Assembly (NCBI GenBank): GCA_036925085.1
Contig: JAUPFP010000090.1
Span: 186,001-250,000 of the forward strand
DNA from: Brachycybe producta
Taxonomy: Eukaryota; Arthropoda; Diplopoda; Playtdesmida; Andrognathidae
Direction of reading: 5' to 3'
Length of the DNA: 64,000 nt
The notes under the pieces were generated by a model that saw only the letters and a list, made by a program, of their open reading frames with translations, did not search any database and was not told the DNA's origin. The position numbers were made by a program, and so were the translations under genes. The first letter of the stretch is position 1; every line of letters begins with the position of its first letter. Below, piece after piece: positions 31,251-42,409 of this stretch.

Positions 31251-33049
31251 AACGCACACAAGAGAGATTTTCTAAAAAAGAGAAGCTCTTCTATCGCACT
31301 TTTTCAACCTTCTCCACCCTTTTGTTTTATGAATGGAATAAGTCTTATCTAAGGCGCTATTTTGAAAGGAAATCTCATTGGTTGAATGATACGGTCACGA
31401 GGATCTCTTTATGCGAGACGACCAGAAACGTATAATCGATCATATTTTTCCGCTTTATCAGCATTACAGAGCATGATAGCAGCAAATATATTATTATTTG
31501 AGAGGGCCGATATGTGGCCCCCCCCCTCCACCTCTTTATTCTGTTTTTCGCGCGGTTTTTTTTTTTGTAGAAATAAATTCATATAACTATTTTATGTTTT
31601 AAATTAAATATTTAAATAATTTAAATTAAATTATGAAATAGAAGAATGATTGTTTTTTTTTTAGATTTTTTTAAAGATAAAAGAAATAAGAAGAGTGAAT
31701 TATGGAAATCAATTTTGAATGCTTTTATTAAAATATTTCAAAATATTAAATAATAAAAAAAAATCAATTTTTAAGCATTTCAAAATATTAAATATTAAAA
31801 AATCAATTTTTGTACAGCAATAATTTATTTTTTTAAACTTTCAAAATAAAATATTAAAAGTATTTCTTTCAAAGCCCTGTTTCCATTAGGTCAAAATTTG
31901 TTTTCACCTCGTTATTTCGACCTAATGGATATAGGGGAGCATTAAAAATGTAAAACAAAAAATTACGTCAATTTTTATGCGTTTTAAAATATTAAATAAT
32001 GAATTTATGAAGTGAAAATTTACTTTTTAAAACGCCCTGTTTCCATTAGGTCAAAATATGTTTTCATCTCATTTTCACACATTTCCATTAGGAGGGAGGC
32101 CACTTATTGCTCAGAAAAATAAAAAAACACCTAAAAAATTATTTACAGCCCATTGTAAAAAAAAAACTATTTTAAGACTTGAACTTTTTGGGGATCCCTT
32201 TCAAAATCCTTACTGTCCTATGATTCCCAAGTATAAACGCCTAGTTAATTGACCCCCAAAGGGGAGAGAGAAAAATATGAGGGTAGTTTTCCAAAATTAA
32301 ACGGATCAAGAATTCTAAAGATTATTTTTTCTAAAATGCAATGTAGATCAAAAATAGGTCAAAACCCTATTGTGATGGTTAGGACCTAAGAAGACCTGAC
32401 CAAAAGGGGAAGTTTCTTTCTATAAAGAAAAAAAGGGGGAAGTTAAAACCAATCGGTTTCAGGGGCAATCCCAAAACCCCAAAAGCAACTGGTCGTTCAG
32501 TTATGGTTCCTTTTATAAACAAAAGAAAAAGGAACCACAAAACCCTACCCTAAAAAAGAGGAGCTATAAAAATAAACAGAAGAATTTATTTTAAATTTTT
32601 TTACCCGTTATAAAAACACAGAGAGAGAGAGAGAGAAGAACAATAATAAAAATGATTTTGCCAATGAAAACAAAAGAAAAAACCCGTTAGATAAAAAAAA
32701 AACTTCTGATAAAAAATAATGGATGACCAATAAAGATTAAATTCCAAACAGTTGAATTGTCAACATAAATAACCTTCACCCATATATTTTTGTTAACTTC
32801 ATTGTAAAGGTCAATTTTGAAGATGTAACCCTCCTAAAAAAAATGGCTCCCCCTCCCGTGGTTTTTTTTTTCCACACTTAAAAAGTAAGGTAACATTCAA
32901 TTCAGGGCTATTTATTTAATAAATTAAAAAAAAAACTATTAAAACATTCCTTTTGATAAAAACAACAAAACAAAGTGATTGTTTTTTATTCTACTTTAAA
33001 GAAGATGGTTTAATTGTTTAGATTGTACAGTGTGGTTAAAAAGCCACTT
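31251..33049. other. AT-rich DNA, no gene seen
   Basis: GCCCTGTTTCCATTAGGTC occurs at about 31874 and 32036, and ACCTAATGGA inverted near 31920, so a small MITE with P-like ends may lie at 31870-32100. A GA run is at 32620-32637. TTTTAAGACTT-rich A/T tracts otherwise. Confidence 0.45.
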
Positions 33050-33385
33050 AACCATTTTAAAAGTTAAGATAGTTTTAAAGCGTAAAAACGTTTCTTGAAA
33101 CTTTATTTGTGTTTTAGAAACTAGAAATATAATTCAATATCGGTAAGGGCAATTTTTTCATCTTTGATATATTTCAAAATGAGCTTTTTTGTATGAAAAT
33201 ATGAACCCCCCCCCCCAAGCAGAAAAGATTTTCTTAATCCATTTCTTAGTCCATAAAAAGTTTATTTTGAAAAATATCAACATGAAAATACCCCTTACGT
33301 GATTTGAGCAAACCTTTCTAGTTTCTTTAAAATTGCTTCTGAAAAACGGAATATAATCATGAGTTCAAAATCAGATGTACATTAA
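33050..33385. mobile_element. Fold1 copy 6
   Basis: TAGTTTTAAAGCGTAAAAAC, GTTTTAGAAACTAGAA, AAAAGTTTATTTTGAAAAAT and ACATGAAAATACCCC, ending with TTCTAGTTTCTTTAAAATTG and ATCATGAGTTC. Confidence 0.75.
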
Positions 33386-33394
33386 CCATTTTTA

Positions 33395-33645
33395 ATTAAG
33401 TTTTAAAAACTAGAAGGGTAGCTGGAATCACTTAATGGTTTTTTTTTTCTTTCTTCATGTTATTATCTTTCAAAATAAACTTTGTGAATTTGAATAAAAT
33501 CACACTTTAAGAAGCAAATATGTTCTTAATTTTTTAGTCCATAAAAAGTTTATTTTGAAAGATATATCGACATGAAAAATATCCTCCTTATAAGTGATTG
33601 AGTTACCCTTCTAGTTTTCAAAAAAAAACCGTCTAGTTTTCTCTT
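33395..33645. mobile_element. Fold1 copy 7
   Basis: Directly after copy 6: AAAAACTAGAAGGGTAGCTG, TTATCTTTCAAAATAAAC and the inverse half with TAAAAAGTTTATTTTGAAAG and GATTGAGTTACCCTTCTAGT. Confidence 0.8.
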
Positions 33646-34513
33646 AATTTTCATTGTTCATAAACCATGTTTTAAATAAATGTGAGATGAACAAAATTTG
33701 AACAAAATCTTAATTGAGTTAGAGTGACTTTAAATCACCCTGTATAGTACAACAAGTGAGTAAAAATCAATCAACGAGTATTTTAACAGCATACCAGACA
33801 CAAGTAAGTAATAAGTTATACAGAGTGTATATAAAATATTTCACATATTTTCTTTAACATGATTTGTATATTTAAGTTTATTTTTACATCCTGTTGTTTT
33901 TTATATCTCGACCTTAAGGTCAATGGTAAGACACACACAAAAGAGAAATTCCATTGAATTATGCATCGAAGTATTACCAATGGATTTTATATGGTCATGA
34001 TGATGATGATGGGTGGAGAATTTCACTTGAAATTTGGGCAACAAAAAAAAACAATACAGAAAGGGTGGATTTTTTTTAATAAATGAAGAAAAAAATGTGC
34101 CCCTCCCTTGTCAGTTTGTCCATTTTTTTTGGTACAACACCTAAACTTATTTAAATTGTTAAAAAAAAAAGGTCTGTAAATTTTTAGAACAAATCTAAAA
34201 TGGAGATTTGATTTGATTATTTGCAATATTTATATATCAAGATGTAAACCCAATCCTCCTCTTCTTTCAAGATTTAATATCTAATTGCAATACAAAACAC
34301 AATGTGTTAAATGTGTACATAATTTTCATATTAATATTTATGCTAATCCCTTTATAGAATATCTTATATGCTTGTGAAACAAGTAAAAAATTTTGATGGA
34401 TGGATGTAAGAAGAGGTGGATGGATCTCAAAACTTCTGAGGGATATAACTTGGGAATGGAACCATCTATGATAAAATGTCACAACATCTAAAATTATCCA
34501 CACATTATTGTGA
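33646..34513. other. AT-rich DNA, no gene seen
   Basis: TCACCCTGTATAGTAC near 33737 and TATACAGAGTGTATATA near 33817 are mariner-end-like words facing each other. A (GAT)n run lies near 33996. No gene. Confidence 0.45.
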
Positions 34514-34848
34514 TTCAATTACAATTACAATTAGTAACTCTGCTAGCAGCCAAATAGGACTATGGCAGAGGGACATAAAAGTCCTCATGCAGCATTAAGC
34601 ATTGTCAAGCACATATATAAAAAACAAAATGAATATACAAATGTCAATCCTACAAAACAAAATTATCCCTGGCATTCACCACTTCTTCCTCAGGAAGAGA
34701 GTTCCATTGTCTTTTATAACTCTGGGGGGGGGGGGGGGGGGGGAAAGACCAATAATAAGAATCTGTCCTAGCAAAAAATCTCCCTAATTTTCTTAAAGAG
34801 TGGTCAGCCCTACCCATGTATAGTGCTTTATGAATATCACTGGATTTT
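34514..34848 (-). mobile_element. 5'-truncated LINE, copy 2
   Basis: Homologous to the 3' part of copy 1, from TAGTGCTTTATGAATATCAC through CTTCCTCAGGAAGAGAGTTC and CTCTGCCATAG to the TAATTG-repeat tail. A tract of about 20 G (34723-34743) replaces the GGAAAAC of copy 1. Only non-functional C-terminal codons remain. Confidence 0.85.
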
Positions 34849-35373
34849 ACCTATTTAATTTCATAATTGTAGCTTAAATTGTAACTGATTATAAAACAAG
34901 CTTGGATGTAACCAAAGGTCTTATAGAGTTTCTTGAATCAAAGGTCTGAGTTTCTTGAATTCCTTATTGGAAATTATAATTTTAGGAATAAAAAAAAAAC
35001 TTATTTGTGTGTATAGATGGCGCTTTTGCAACTTTTCCATCTCAATTTTCTGCACCAGGTGTCTAATTTGCTTGAATAACTTACACATTATGATCTTATT
35101 TTCTTCTCTTCTTGTTTGCGATTAGTGGTTTTCATTTCATATCAAAGCTTGAGTTTCAAGAATAGATAAAATGCTGATGTTGCAATAGGAATTTTTAGTT
35201 TAGGATGCAATTTTAAGGATAAAAATGTGTGGGGGAGAGTTGTAGTAAAGACTAGAATGGTTGGATGAAGATGATAAGATATGGAGGAGGAGAAGGAGGG
35301 GGGGGGGGGGGTTATTTATTAAATTTTATTTATGTTTCAAACCAAACCTCTCCATCCAACAACACATCACTGA

Positions 35374-35412
<39 letters not shown>

Positions 35413-35621
35413 ATAATATAATGTATGCAAGGAATATAAGAGAATTGGTTTATAATATTGGAGAGAGGGAGAGAGAGAGAGAAACAGCATCTAATAATAA
35501 ATAGTAAAAAGAACAGCTTGACAAAATGGATGCAATTTAAAAGGTGGGAAGTTGGAACCATGTTAAAATAAAAATGGGGGCTACTTTTATATTGGAGAAA
35601 CTAGGCGACTATAATTATTCA
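34849..35621. other. Low-complexity DNA, no gene seen
   Basis: AGATGGCGC at 35015-35023, a G tract at 35297-35312, a (TA)n run at 35376-35408, and a GA run at 35461-35482. Confidence 0.5.
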
Positions 35622-35883
35622 GCCTTTTAAAAGGTGATTAGTGCCTCTCGAGCTCTGCTTATTCTTGTCTTTCAAGTATAAAAATGAAGAAAAACTTGAA
35701 TGTGTTTTAGAAACTAGAAGGGGTAGATCAAAAACAGTAAGGGTATTTTTCATGTTAATACTTTTATAAATTCCAAACACAACACGAAAAGTTTATTTTG
35801 AAAGATATCAATATGAAAAAATACCCTTAATGTTTGTTCTCTACCCTTCTAGTTTCTAAAACACATTCAAGTTTCTCTTATAA
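35622..35883. mobile_element. Fold1 copy 8
   Basis: TTATTCTTGTCTTTCAAGT, TGAATGTGTTTTAGAAACT and AGAAGGGGTAGATCAAAAAC mirrored by TTCTCTACCCTTCTAGTTTC. The two halves are close to full arms. Confidence 0.8.
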
Positions 35884-36060
35884 CTTTGTTAGCCGGTAGT
35901 TGGCAGCACTGCCAAATTATTATCGAGTTGCACCTCCTGGTAATAATGATATAAAGAAGATAGAAAATAAACTTAAAAAGGAATTGAACTTTTGAAGGAC
36001 ACTTTTCAAGGTCATTAGACTCATTACTGAAAAGGTAATATTCGAAAAGTATATTACAAC

Positions 36061-36146
36061 AAAAAAAGTTCCTATTCAAATTTCGACCAAACACCCTGTA
36101 TATTTATACAGGGTGTTTGGTTGAAATTTGAATAGGAACTTTTTTT
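36061..36146. repeat. 86-bp near-perfect palindrome, mariner-like ends head to head
   Basis: Arms 36061-36102 and 36105-36146 are reverse complements with one mismatch in 42 bp, separated by 2 bp. Each arm ends at the centre in ACACCCTGTATA, the outer end of many Tc1/mariner-type elements. Two elements joined end to end, or a collapsed element, would explain it. Confidence 0.85.
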
Positions 36147-36152
36147 TTTAAG

Positions 36153-36790
36153 AAATTCATAAATAAAGTGCTTTTTCTTGTTTCTTTTTTTGAGGCCCTA
36201 GGTTTTAAAACTAATCTAAGTAATCTATAAAATATTCTAATACAGTGTGATGGAAAAATCTAAACTTAAAAAGCTTTCTTCATTTAAATTATTTGTGATA
36301 AGAAAGCTAATTGTATTGTGTGCTAATGTCATTTCTATACAATATTTAACATCAAAGCCATTCTTAGTTATATAGTTTACAATTGCATTTTCAATTCTAA
36401 TCAGTATGTACAAATGTGACTTCTGGCTTATTCTAGTCTAATAAATAAATCAATTTTATAATTAAATTTCTACAAAAAAACAAATAATAATTGAAAATGT
36501 TTTTGTTTTGTTCTGCAACATTTATATTTTATAAAGTTAAAATTCAACTGTAAATTCTTTATAAACAGAAAAGAAAAACTAACCAAAAAAAAGAAACAAA
36601 GATGGCTGCCACCTGAGCCATTATCTATAGTGGGTTTTATTGGCCCTCCACATCAGGACCTTTCCTTCTAAAAAGGGGGGGGGGGCCCAAATGACAATAT
36701 ACACTATTTTATAATTTACAAATACTTGTAAAATTTAAGTGTAATATTTTTCTAAACCATTTCTGTGTTGCATCATTTTCTAATTATTAT
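36153..36790. other. AT-rich DNA, no gene seen
   Basis: AAAGATGGCTGCCACC near 36599 and a G tract near 36676. Nothing protein-like. Confidence 0.5.
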
Positions 36791-36951
36791 GCCTTGTTTC
36801 CACTGTGGCGAAAATTTGAACTTTTTGAAAATGTCAACTGGTGAAAAATTGAACCACAACATGGCCTCCGTCTATGATAGTGAAATAGGCGGGAGCCACG
36901 TTTTTTTCTATTTTTCACCAGTTTAAATTTTCACCCCAGTGGAAACAAGGC
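36791..36951. mobile_element. MITE P2
   Basis: GCCTTGTTTCCACTGTGGCG and CACCCCAGTGGAAACAAGGC are inverted ends; GAAAATTTGAAC and GTTTAAATTTTCACC continue the arms. The interior ATGGCCTCCGTCTATGATAG resembles P1's TGGCCTTTTCCCTGTGATAG. Target duplication unclear. Confidence 0.8.
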
Positions 36952-36979
36952 AACAAATTTCAAATTACAATAACAACTA

Positions 36980-37024
36980 GGCTTGATACCCGTCTCCTCC
37001 AAAAAGGAGGACGGGTGGCAAGCC
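36980..37024. repeat. Strong 45-bp hairpin
   Basis: GGCTTGATACCCGTCTCCTCC pairs with GGAGGACGGGTGGCAAGCC across a short A loop: GGCTTG/CAAGCC, ACCCG/CGGGT and TCCTCC/GGAGGA. It is GC-rich against AT-rich flanks. It could be a MITE relic or a structured RNA; no transcription evidence. Confidence 0.7.
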
Positions 37025-37187
37025 TAATAAGTTATAACATCAACACAAGGAGCAAAAAAGAAAGCACTGATATGATGGAGGCCTCAGCGAAACAGGGCTT
37101 TGTGTATCCTTGTTATGGCCCAGAGAAGATGCCACTAAAGTCCAAAATGTGATTTATAAAGGACTTGGGCACACATACGCACTTTTA

Positions 37188-37605
37188 AGCCCCGTTTTCA
37201 CGATGATAGTTGTCACGATAATTGCTGTCATGAGAGCAGCAACTATCGCGAGAACTAGCATCGTGAAAACCACGTGATTGTCACTATCGCACTGTTGCGA
37301 TAGCACTATCACAACTGTCTCGTTTGACTAGATAGTTGATAGTACTATCGCGATAGTAATAGTTGTTGTGTGACCGCTTGTAGGGAAATATCTACTTTGT
37401 AGGGAAATTTGGCTTCTGGAGGGAGAGAGGCAACACTGTTGTTGACTCAATGATATTTATGAAGTAGACGTCACACTGTCATGTGACAGACAACTATCAC
37501 GTTACTTTAAGACATGTAGACAGTTGCTATCGTGAGAGTGAACTATCACAACTTTCATGACAGCTACTCTCACGATAGAATTATCGCCATCGTGAAAACG
37601 AGGCT
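37188..37605. mobile_element. Harbinger-like MITE Hb-T2 with TTA duplication
   Basis: TTA at 37185-37187 and 37606-37608 flanks AGCCCCGTTTTCACGATG and CATCGTGAAAACGAGGCT. The 418-bp body repeats AACTATCGCGA and TATCGTGAGA words in both directions, as in T1. A TTTGTAGGGAAAT pair lies at the centre. Non-coding. Confidence 0.9.
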
Positions 37606-38689
37606 TTAGAGTTCGATTTCGACTGCAAAATGAAAGTTGCCATGTGTTTAAGCTGTGGTTGCAATGTAATTTCTTTATGCAAACACAAGAAGTAGTTGGT
37701 TTTGGCGGTTTGCAGTTGAAATTAACCACTAAAAGTGGTCTGTGTGTTCCAAACTTGTTAGGTTTTGAATTTATGAAGTTAGCAATGAATTAATTAATAA
37801 TGAAGGCTATAAATCAAAACATTCTTTTGTATATAATAAAGCTAGAAGTTAAAAGATATAACTTCCATTTTTTTTTTGTACAAATTTATCATCAGTCTTC
37901 CTTTATTTTAATTCTTGACTTGATTTTTATTTTTAAAAAAAATTCTTATTATCTTTCAAAGATAATATTTTTTATAAAAATAATATTAATAATACAATAA
38001 AAACATCAATGAAAGGGGGTTTCCAAATAATAATAATGTCTATTGTGAATGAAAGAGTAGCGATGCTCAAAATGCAGCACGCGAGCCACGATTGGTTCAT
38101 AGTTATTATACAACTTTTGGCTCTTTTATGAAGAGAGTTGAGAATCTCTTAAAGTTAAATTGTGTTCTGAAATTCTGACATGAGTCTATTGTTGACTATT
38201 TTTTCTTTTTTTTTTAAAAAAAATGGCGTTAAATAATAGCTGAAGAAAGAGAGGAACAAACAATATGGGGGCCGGGGGTGGCCCCCTTATTGCCTCATCT
38301 TCATCTTGATTCAGGCCCATTTTTTTTATTCCTCCCCTTTGTGTGTACCATCCTTTACCACTTCAAAATTTTCTCTCTCGATGAAACTTTTGCATATTTC
38401 ATGCACCTTAATATTATATACGACAATGATTAATGGAGAAAAATGGGGGTGACTGGGTAGGAAGAAAAAGGATCAGTTGAGAAAAGGGCGCCAATTCCTT
38501 CTCTTAAGGTATATGGTCCAAATTCAAGAAGGACTTGGAATTTTTAAAGTGGCTGAATAGATATTTATTTTGATTTCATCGCCACAGATGGCGCCATTGC
38601 AATGGAGTAGGAGGGTCTCTTCCACCCACCTGAGAAATATATTTTTTAAGCAAACGTTTCTCAGGAGAAACATTCCGAAAAAAAATCAA
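37606..38689. other. AT-rich DNA, no gene seen
   Basis: A/T tracts, and a GGGGGCCGGGGGTGGCCCCC hairpin near 38267-38286. AATAGATATTTATTTTGATT and CACAGATGGCGCCATTGC (38555-38602) belong to repeat AH, also at 46976 and 50380; AGATGGCGC at 38586-38594. Confidence 0.5.
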
Positions 38690-38945
38690 AAGTGTTTTAA
38701 AAACTAGAATAGTTGATATATGATAATGCTTAAAAGTTTTTTTTATGATGATATCGTTAAAAATAAACTATTTCAAGACAGGTTGAAAAAAAAGGGCCGA
38801 AAATAGTTTTTCATTAAATTACAATGAAAACACCTAAAAATGGATCTTTTTCAAACTGCTATAAAATGTGCATTGTTTTAAGAAATTGCTATGAAAAAAA
38901 CTTTTAGCATAATCTTTTACTATTACTATTCTAGTTTTGAAAACA
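38690..38945. mobile_element. Fold1 copy 9 (divergent)
   Basis: GTGTTTTAAAAACTAGAATA, ATGATGATATCGTTAAAAAT and TTTTTCAAACTGCTATAAAA with TACTATTCTAGTTTTGAAAA at the end. Confidence 0.65.
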
Positions 38946-38993
38946 GTTTGAATTTTGTTTTGGGGAATGTTGTTTTTTTTTTAAAAAAAAACC

Positions 38994-39115
38994 GTTCACT
39001 TGACGTTTTTTGCGTCCAAATGTTCCAAAAACGTCTTATGGAACTTAGCAATATTCATTACAGTGGCGCCATCTGGGGTGACAAAAACAAAATATCTATT
39101 CAGCCAGCTTTAACA
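38994..39115. repeat. Repeat AS, copy 1, with CTCF-like core
   Basis: GTTCACTTGACGTTTTTTGC, AAAAACGTCTTATGGAAC and CAGTGGCGCCATCTGGGGTG align with 44985-45100. GCGCCATCT at 39066-39074. Confidence 0.6.
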
Positions 39116-39118
39116 ATA

Positions 39119-40192
39119 TAAAAACTCTAGTTGAGCAGGGTTCCCACATCAAAAAAGCTTTTGAAAAATAATAAAGCTGTACAAGAACCAAAAAAAACCC
39201 CCTGTTTTATTGGATATTTTTCAACAGCTTTTTTCACAAGAGTTTCCTTTAGGTGAATGTTCATTAGGTGAAAAGGTTTAGGTATATTGCCACTTAGGTG
39301 AAAAACATTTAAGAGTAATTTGGTTTCGGTGAATTGTGTTTTAGGTTAACAACTTTAGATGAAGTGTCCTAGAACCGGGTTCCCACATAAAAAAAACTGT
39401 TGAAAAATACTCAATAAAACCAAGGAGGGGTTTTTTTTTTTCCTTTGCGTTTAAAATCCCTGTTCAGAAAAGGGTTTCTTCTTCTAATAAAAGTTTTCTT
39501 CTTGAATTTTAACCAAAATCTCTCCATTTTATTTTTCCATAAAGAAATACAAGAGGAATTAACAAATGAGGGATTGAGTTTTTTCTTCTTCTCTAAATTT
39601 GTGAAGGAGGAGGAGGAGAAAGATGATAATGATCCAAAATGCATATATATCCCACTTAATATTATCTCACAACCTATTTAAATATTATCCTTAATGTTGA
39701 CTCCCAATTTGAAATCTTAAGGGAATGGGGGGAATCTGAAATATAAGAACAGAAAGAGAGAGGGAGAGAGAGAGAAACTACCTTCTTTTATTACCAAAAG
39801 TGTTTAAAAAAAAAGAAATCGCCCATTTTATATATTCTTGTTAATGAAATGATTCAACATCAATTACTATGTTTTTTTTTAAAAAAATAACGGAAGAGGA
39901 GAGAGGAGGCTAATGTTAGTTAATGGGTGTTGCTTAACTACTTCAAAAGTATGTCAAAATGAAAGTATAGATTAAATGGGCCGGATGAGAGTGGCTCGCG
40001 AGCCGATAACTACCAACAACTAAAAACAATTATGGGGTGCATTCAGATACTTGGCTCTTTTGAAGAAAAAAAAAAGCATTGAAAACAATATTACTTAATT
40101 TAAATACGAGAATGTGTTGAATGTGTCGTCGTCAATATGTTTCCATATTTTTTTATGGCAATCTTGTATATAAGTTAATAAAAAAAATTCGG
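39119..40192. other. AT-rich DNA with short repeats, no gene seen
   Basis: GGGTTCCCACATAAAAAAA-type words occur at 39139 and 39377, and TTTTTCAACAGC inverted near 39220. TTAGGTGAA recurs 4-5 times at 39248-39310. A GA run is at 39752-39776. Confidence 0.45.
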
Positions 40193-41001
40193 TTTACACG
40201 AATACCTCGCTATACGGCCATTTTAAATTATAGCTCAAGTTTCTATTTTACAGCTCAAAATTTTTACGATAATACAGAAGAGCATCGACTATCGGCATGT
40301 CGGTTATCGGAACCATTTTTTTTTACTTATTCTTATGGAAATAAAAAAACATTCTTTGTAATTAGAGGCGGGACGAATCCTAAATTTTCTCGAATCCGAA
40401 TCGGTTCTCGAATCCGAATCGGTTCTCGAATCCTTCATATAAGAATCCTATATTATTCATTAAGAAGATACAAATAAATGAAATAATATTAAACATTAAA
40501 TTATTAATAATAAAAAACAAATGTGGCTTCACTCAGGGTCGTCACAAGGCGATCCATTGGTGATCCGGATACCACCGAAATTACAACAATCGTCGTTTTT
40601 TTTTTGTTAGTGAACGCTTCTATTAGACGTCAATGAAGTTTAAAAATAATTTTACCAAAAAGTTTTCTAACAGTTTTTTTTAAGGTTAGGATTCGAAAGA
40701 TTCGAAAGACGAAAAAAAAAAACGCGAAGATTCGAGTTTTCGAATCTCGAATATTTTTCAAGACTCGAATATTCCATCCTTATTTGCAATTAGAACTTTT
40801 GATTATCAGAACTATGCATATATCCGATATTTAGTTCCGATAATCGACGTTTTACTGTATGATCCCCAAAAAAATCAGGAAACCATTTAGATGTTGTCGC
40901 TTATGGTGACAACAAATGATTCGTTATACGGCAATTTCACTTGACAGCCAACGTTCTTCTGGAAGCGTATCTCGGCCGTAAAGCGAGGTATTAGTGTTGT
41001 T
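40193..41001. mobile_element. Inverted-repeat element M with L1 inserted
   Basis: AATACCTCGCTATACGGCC (left) and GGCCGTAAAGCGAGGTATT (right) are inverted ends. Inner GGTTATCGGAACC and GTTCCGATAATCGACG form a second pair, next to TTTTACTGTATGATCC, wording seen in pogo/Tc1-type ends. No transposase. Confidence 0.7.
40364..40780. mobile_element. Element L1
   Basis: AGAGGCGGGACGAATCCTAA start, then repeated TCTCGAATCCGAATCGGT, and a right half with GAATCTCGAATATT and TTCCATCCT. Flanks TTTGTAATT and TTTGCAATT suggest an 8-9-bp duplication. It aligns with L2 over most of its length, including GTTAGTGAACG and CTATTAGACGTCAATG. Confidence 0.75.
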
Positions 41002-41010
41002 TTTTTTTAG

Positions 41011-41581
41011 AGGTGGGACGAATCCTAAATTTTCTCGAATCCCTCGAATCCCATATTATTCATTAAAAGAGGGATTCCAATAAATGAAATAATATTAAAT
41101 ATTAAATTATTAATAATAAAAAATAAAAAATAAGTGTGGCACTCAGTGTCGCCACAAGGTGATATTGTTGATCCGGGTTGCAACAATAGCCGGTTTTTTT
41201 ACAGGCATTTAGAAATCGGGACAAACAGAAGTTGACTCAGCCCTTTTTATGACGACTGGCAACTTCTAATTGGTTGGTTATGTAGTCTGACGTCACATAC
41301 TCCGCCCTTTTCAACGTCGAACCACACAACAAACCAATTATAAATTGCCGATCGTTATAAACTAGGCTGAGTCAACTTCAGCTTGTCCCGATTTCTAATT
41401 GCCTGTGTTTTTTTTTTTCGTTAGTGAACGGCTTCTATTGGACGTCAATGGAGTTAAAACGAATTTTACCAAAGTTTTTAATTTTTTTTTTTTTTGGTTA
41501 GGACTCGAAAGAGGAAAAAAAGCGCGAAGATTCGAGATCTCGAATATTTGTCAAGATTCGCGGGATTCGCATGTCCCATCA
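41011..41581. mobile_element. Element L2 with PalA copy 15 inserted
   Basis: AGAGGTGGGACGAATCCTAA and the end GATTCGCATGTCCCATC. Same order as L1: TGTGGC-ACTCAGTGTCG, TTGATCCGGGTTGC, GTTAGTGAACGGCTTCTATT and GGTTAGGACTCGAAAGA. Confidence 0.75.
41201..41406 (-). mobile_element. PalA copy 15
   Basis: ACAGGCATTTAGAAATCGGG and TCTAATTGCCTGT, flanked by GGTTTTTTT and GTTTTTTTT. CTGACGTCACATACTCCGCC centre. Right GC box mutated to TAGGCTGAGTC. Confidence 0.9.
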
Positions 41582-42409
41582 ATAGTTTTTTCCTACATAA
41601 ATGGCGCGTCATACATCGTAAATTCCTGAAGCCACTTGAAACAAAAAAAAAACCAATGTCTTGAGTCGCACCCTTTTTATTTCTGAGAATATTGATATAA
41701 AAAAATGTGTCTTTAATTCAATAAATTGTATATTATGTGTTTGGTATTTTGAACTCTTGTTCTGTTGTTTTTTTTTTTTCTTCTTCTACTAAGAAAGGAC
41801 AAGAAAGAAAAAAGTGTTTATAGAATTGATTGGTCATCTTTTATTGGAAGTTTCTTTTGAAATAGCTTTTTGTATTGAGAGACGAAAGAATAACAGAGAG
41901 AGAAATATAAAGCAAAGGCAAAAGTCGTTGTTGTTGTTGCTGGTGGTGGTGGGTTATTTGAGGGGGAGAGAGGAAAAAAAAAGTCATTCGGACCGTGAAA
42001 GTTGTGTTGTTCATGGAGAATAATAGGGTCATTACTCCAATAATTAACATCGTATATAACATAACGACAACGATCGAGAGAAATAGAAAAAAATGCGTTT
42101 TTCGTCATTCTTTTGTTGTATAAAAAAAAAGAGCCACAAGAAAAATAAAAGAATGGAACAGAAAAAACGAAAACTGGTTTTTACAGATTTCTCTGTTTGG
42201 ACCCACAAAAAAAAACACCCTAAAGGATGAAGAAAAAGAAGAAACTCTTCTCAAACAAAGGGAAAACTTGAAAAATATATTTTATTTTTAAAACAACTTT
42301 TTTCAATGTCAAAATAAAATAATTATACCCCAAAAAAAAAATTAGACATTATTGATTAACTTCTTTAATAAGAGGAATTTTGGAGATTATGATAAAAAAT
42401 GGAACTTTA
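41582..42409. other. AT-rich DNA, no gene seen
   Basis: A GTTGTTGTTGCTGGTGGTGG triplet-rich stretch near 41928 and A tracts. No frames of interest. Confidence 0.45.

Noticed and set aside
40390..40440. tRNA B-box-like GGTTCTCGAATCC
   Set aside because: No A box or cloverleaf; it is part of the repeated TCGAATCC words of element L1.
40121..40477. 118-codon plus-strand frame
   Set aside because: Runs from unique DNA through the ends of M and into L1; not conserved in L2.
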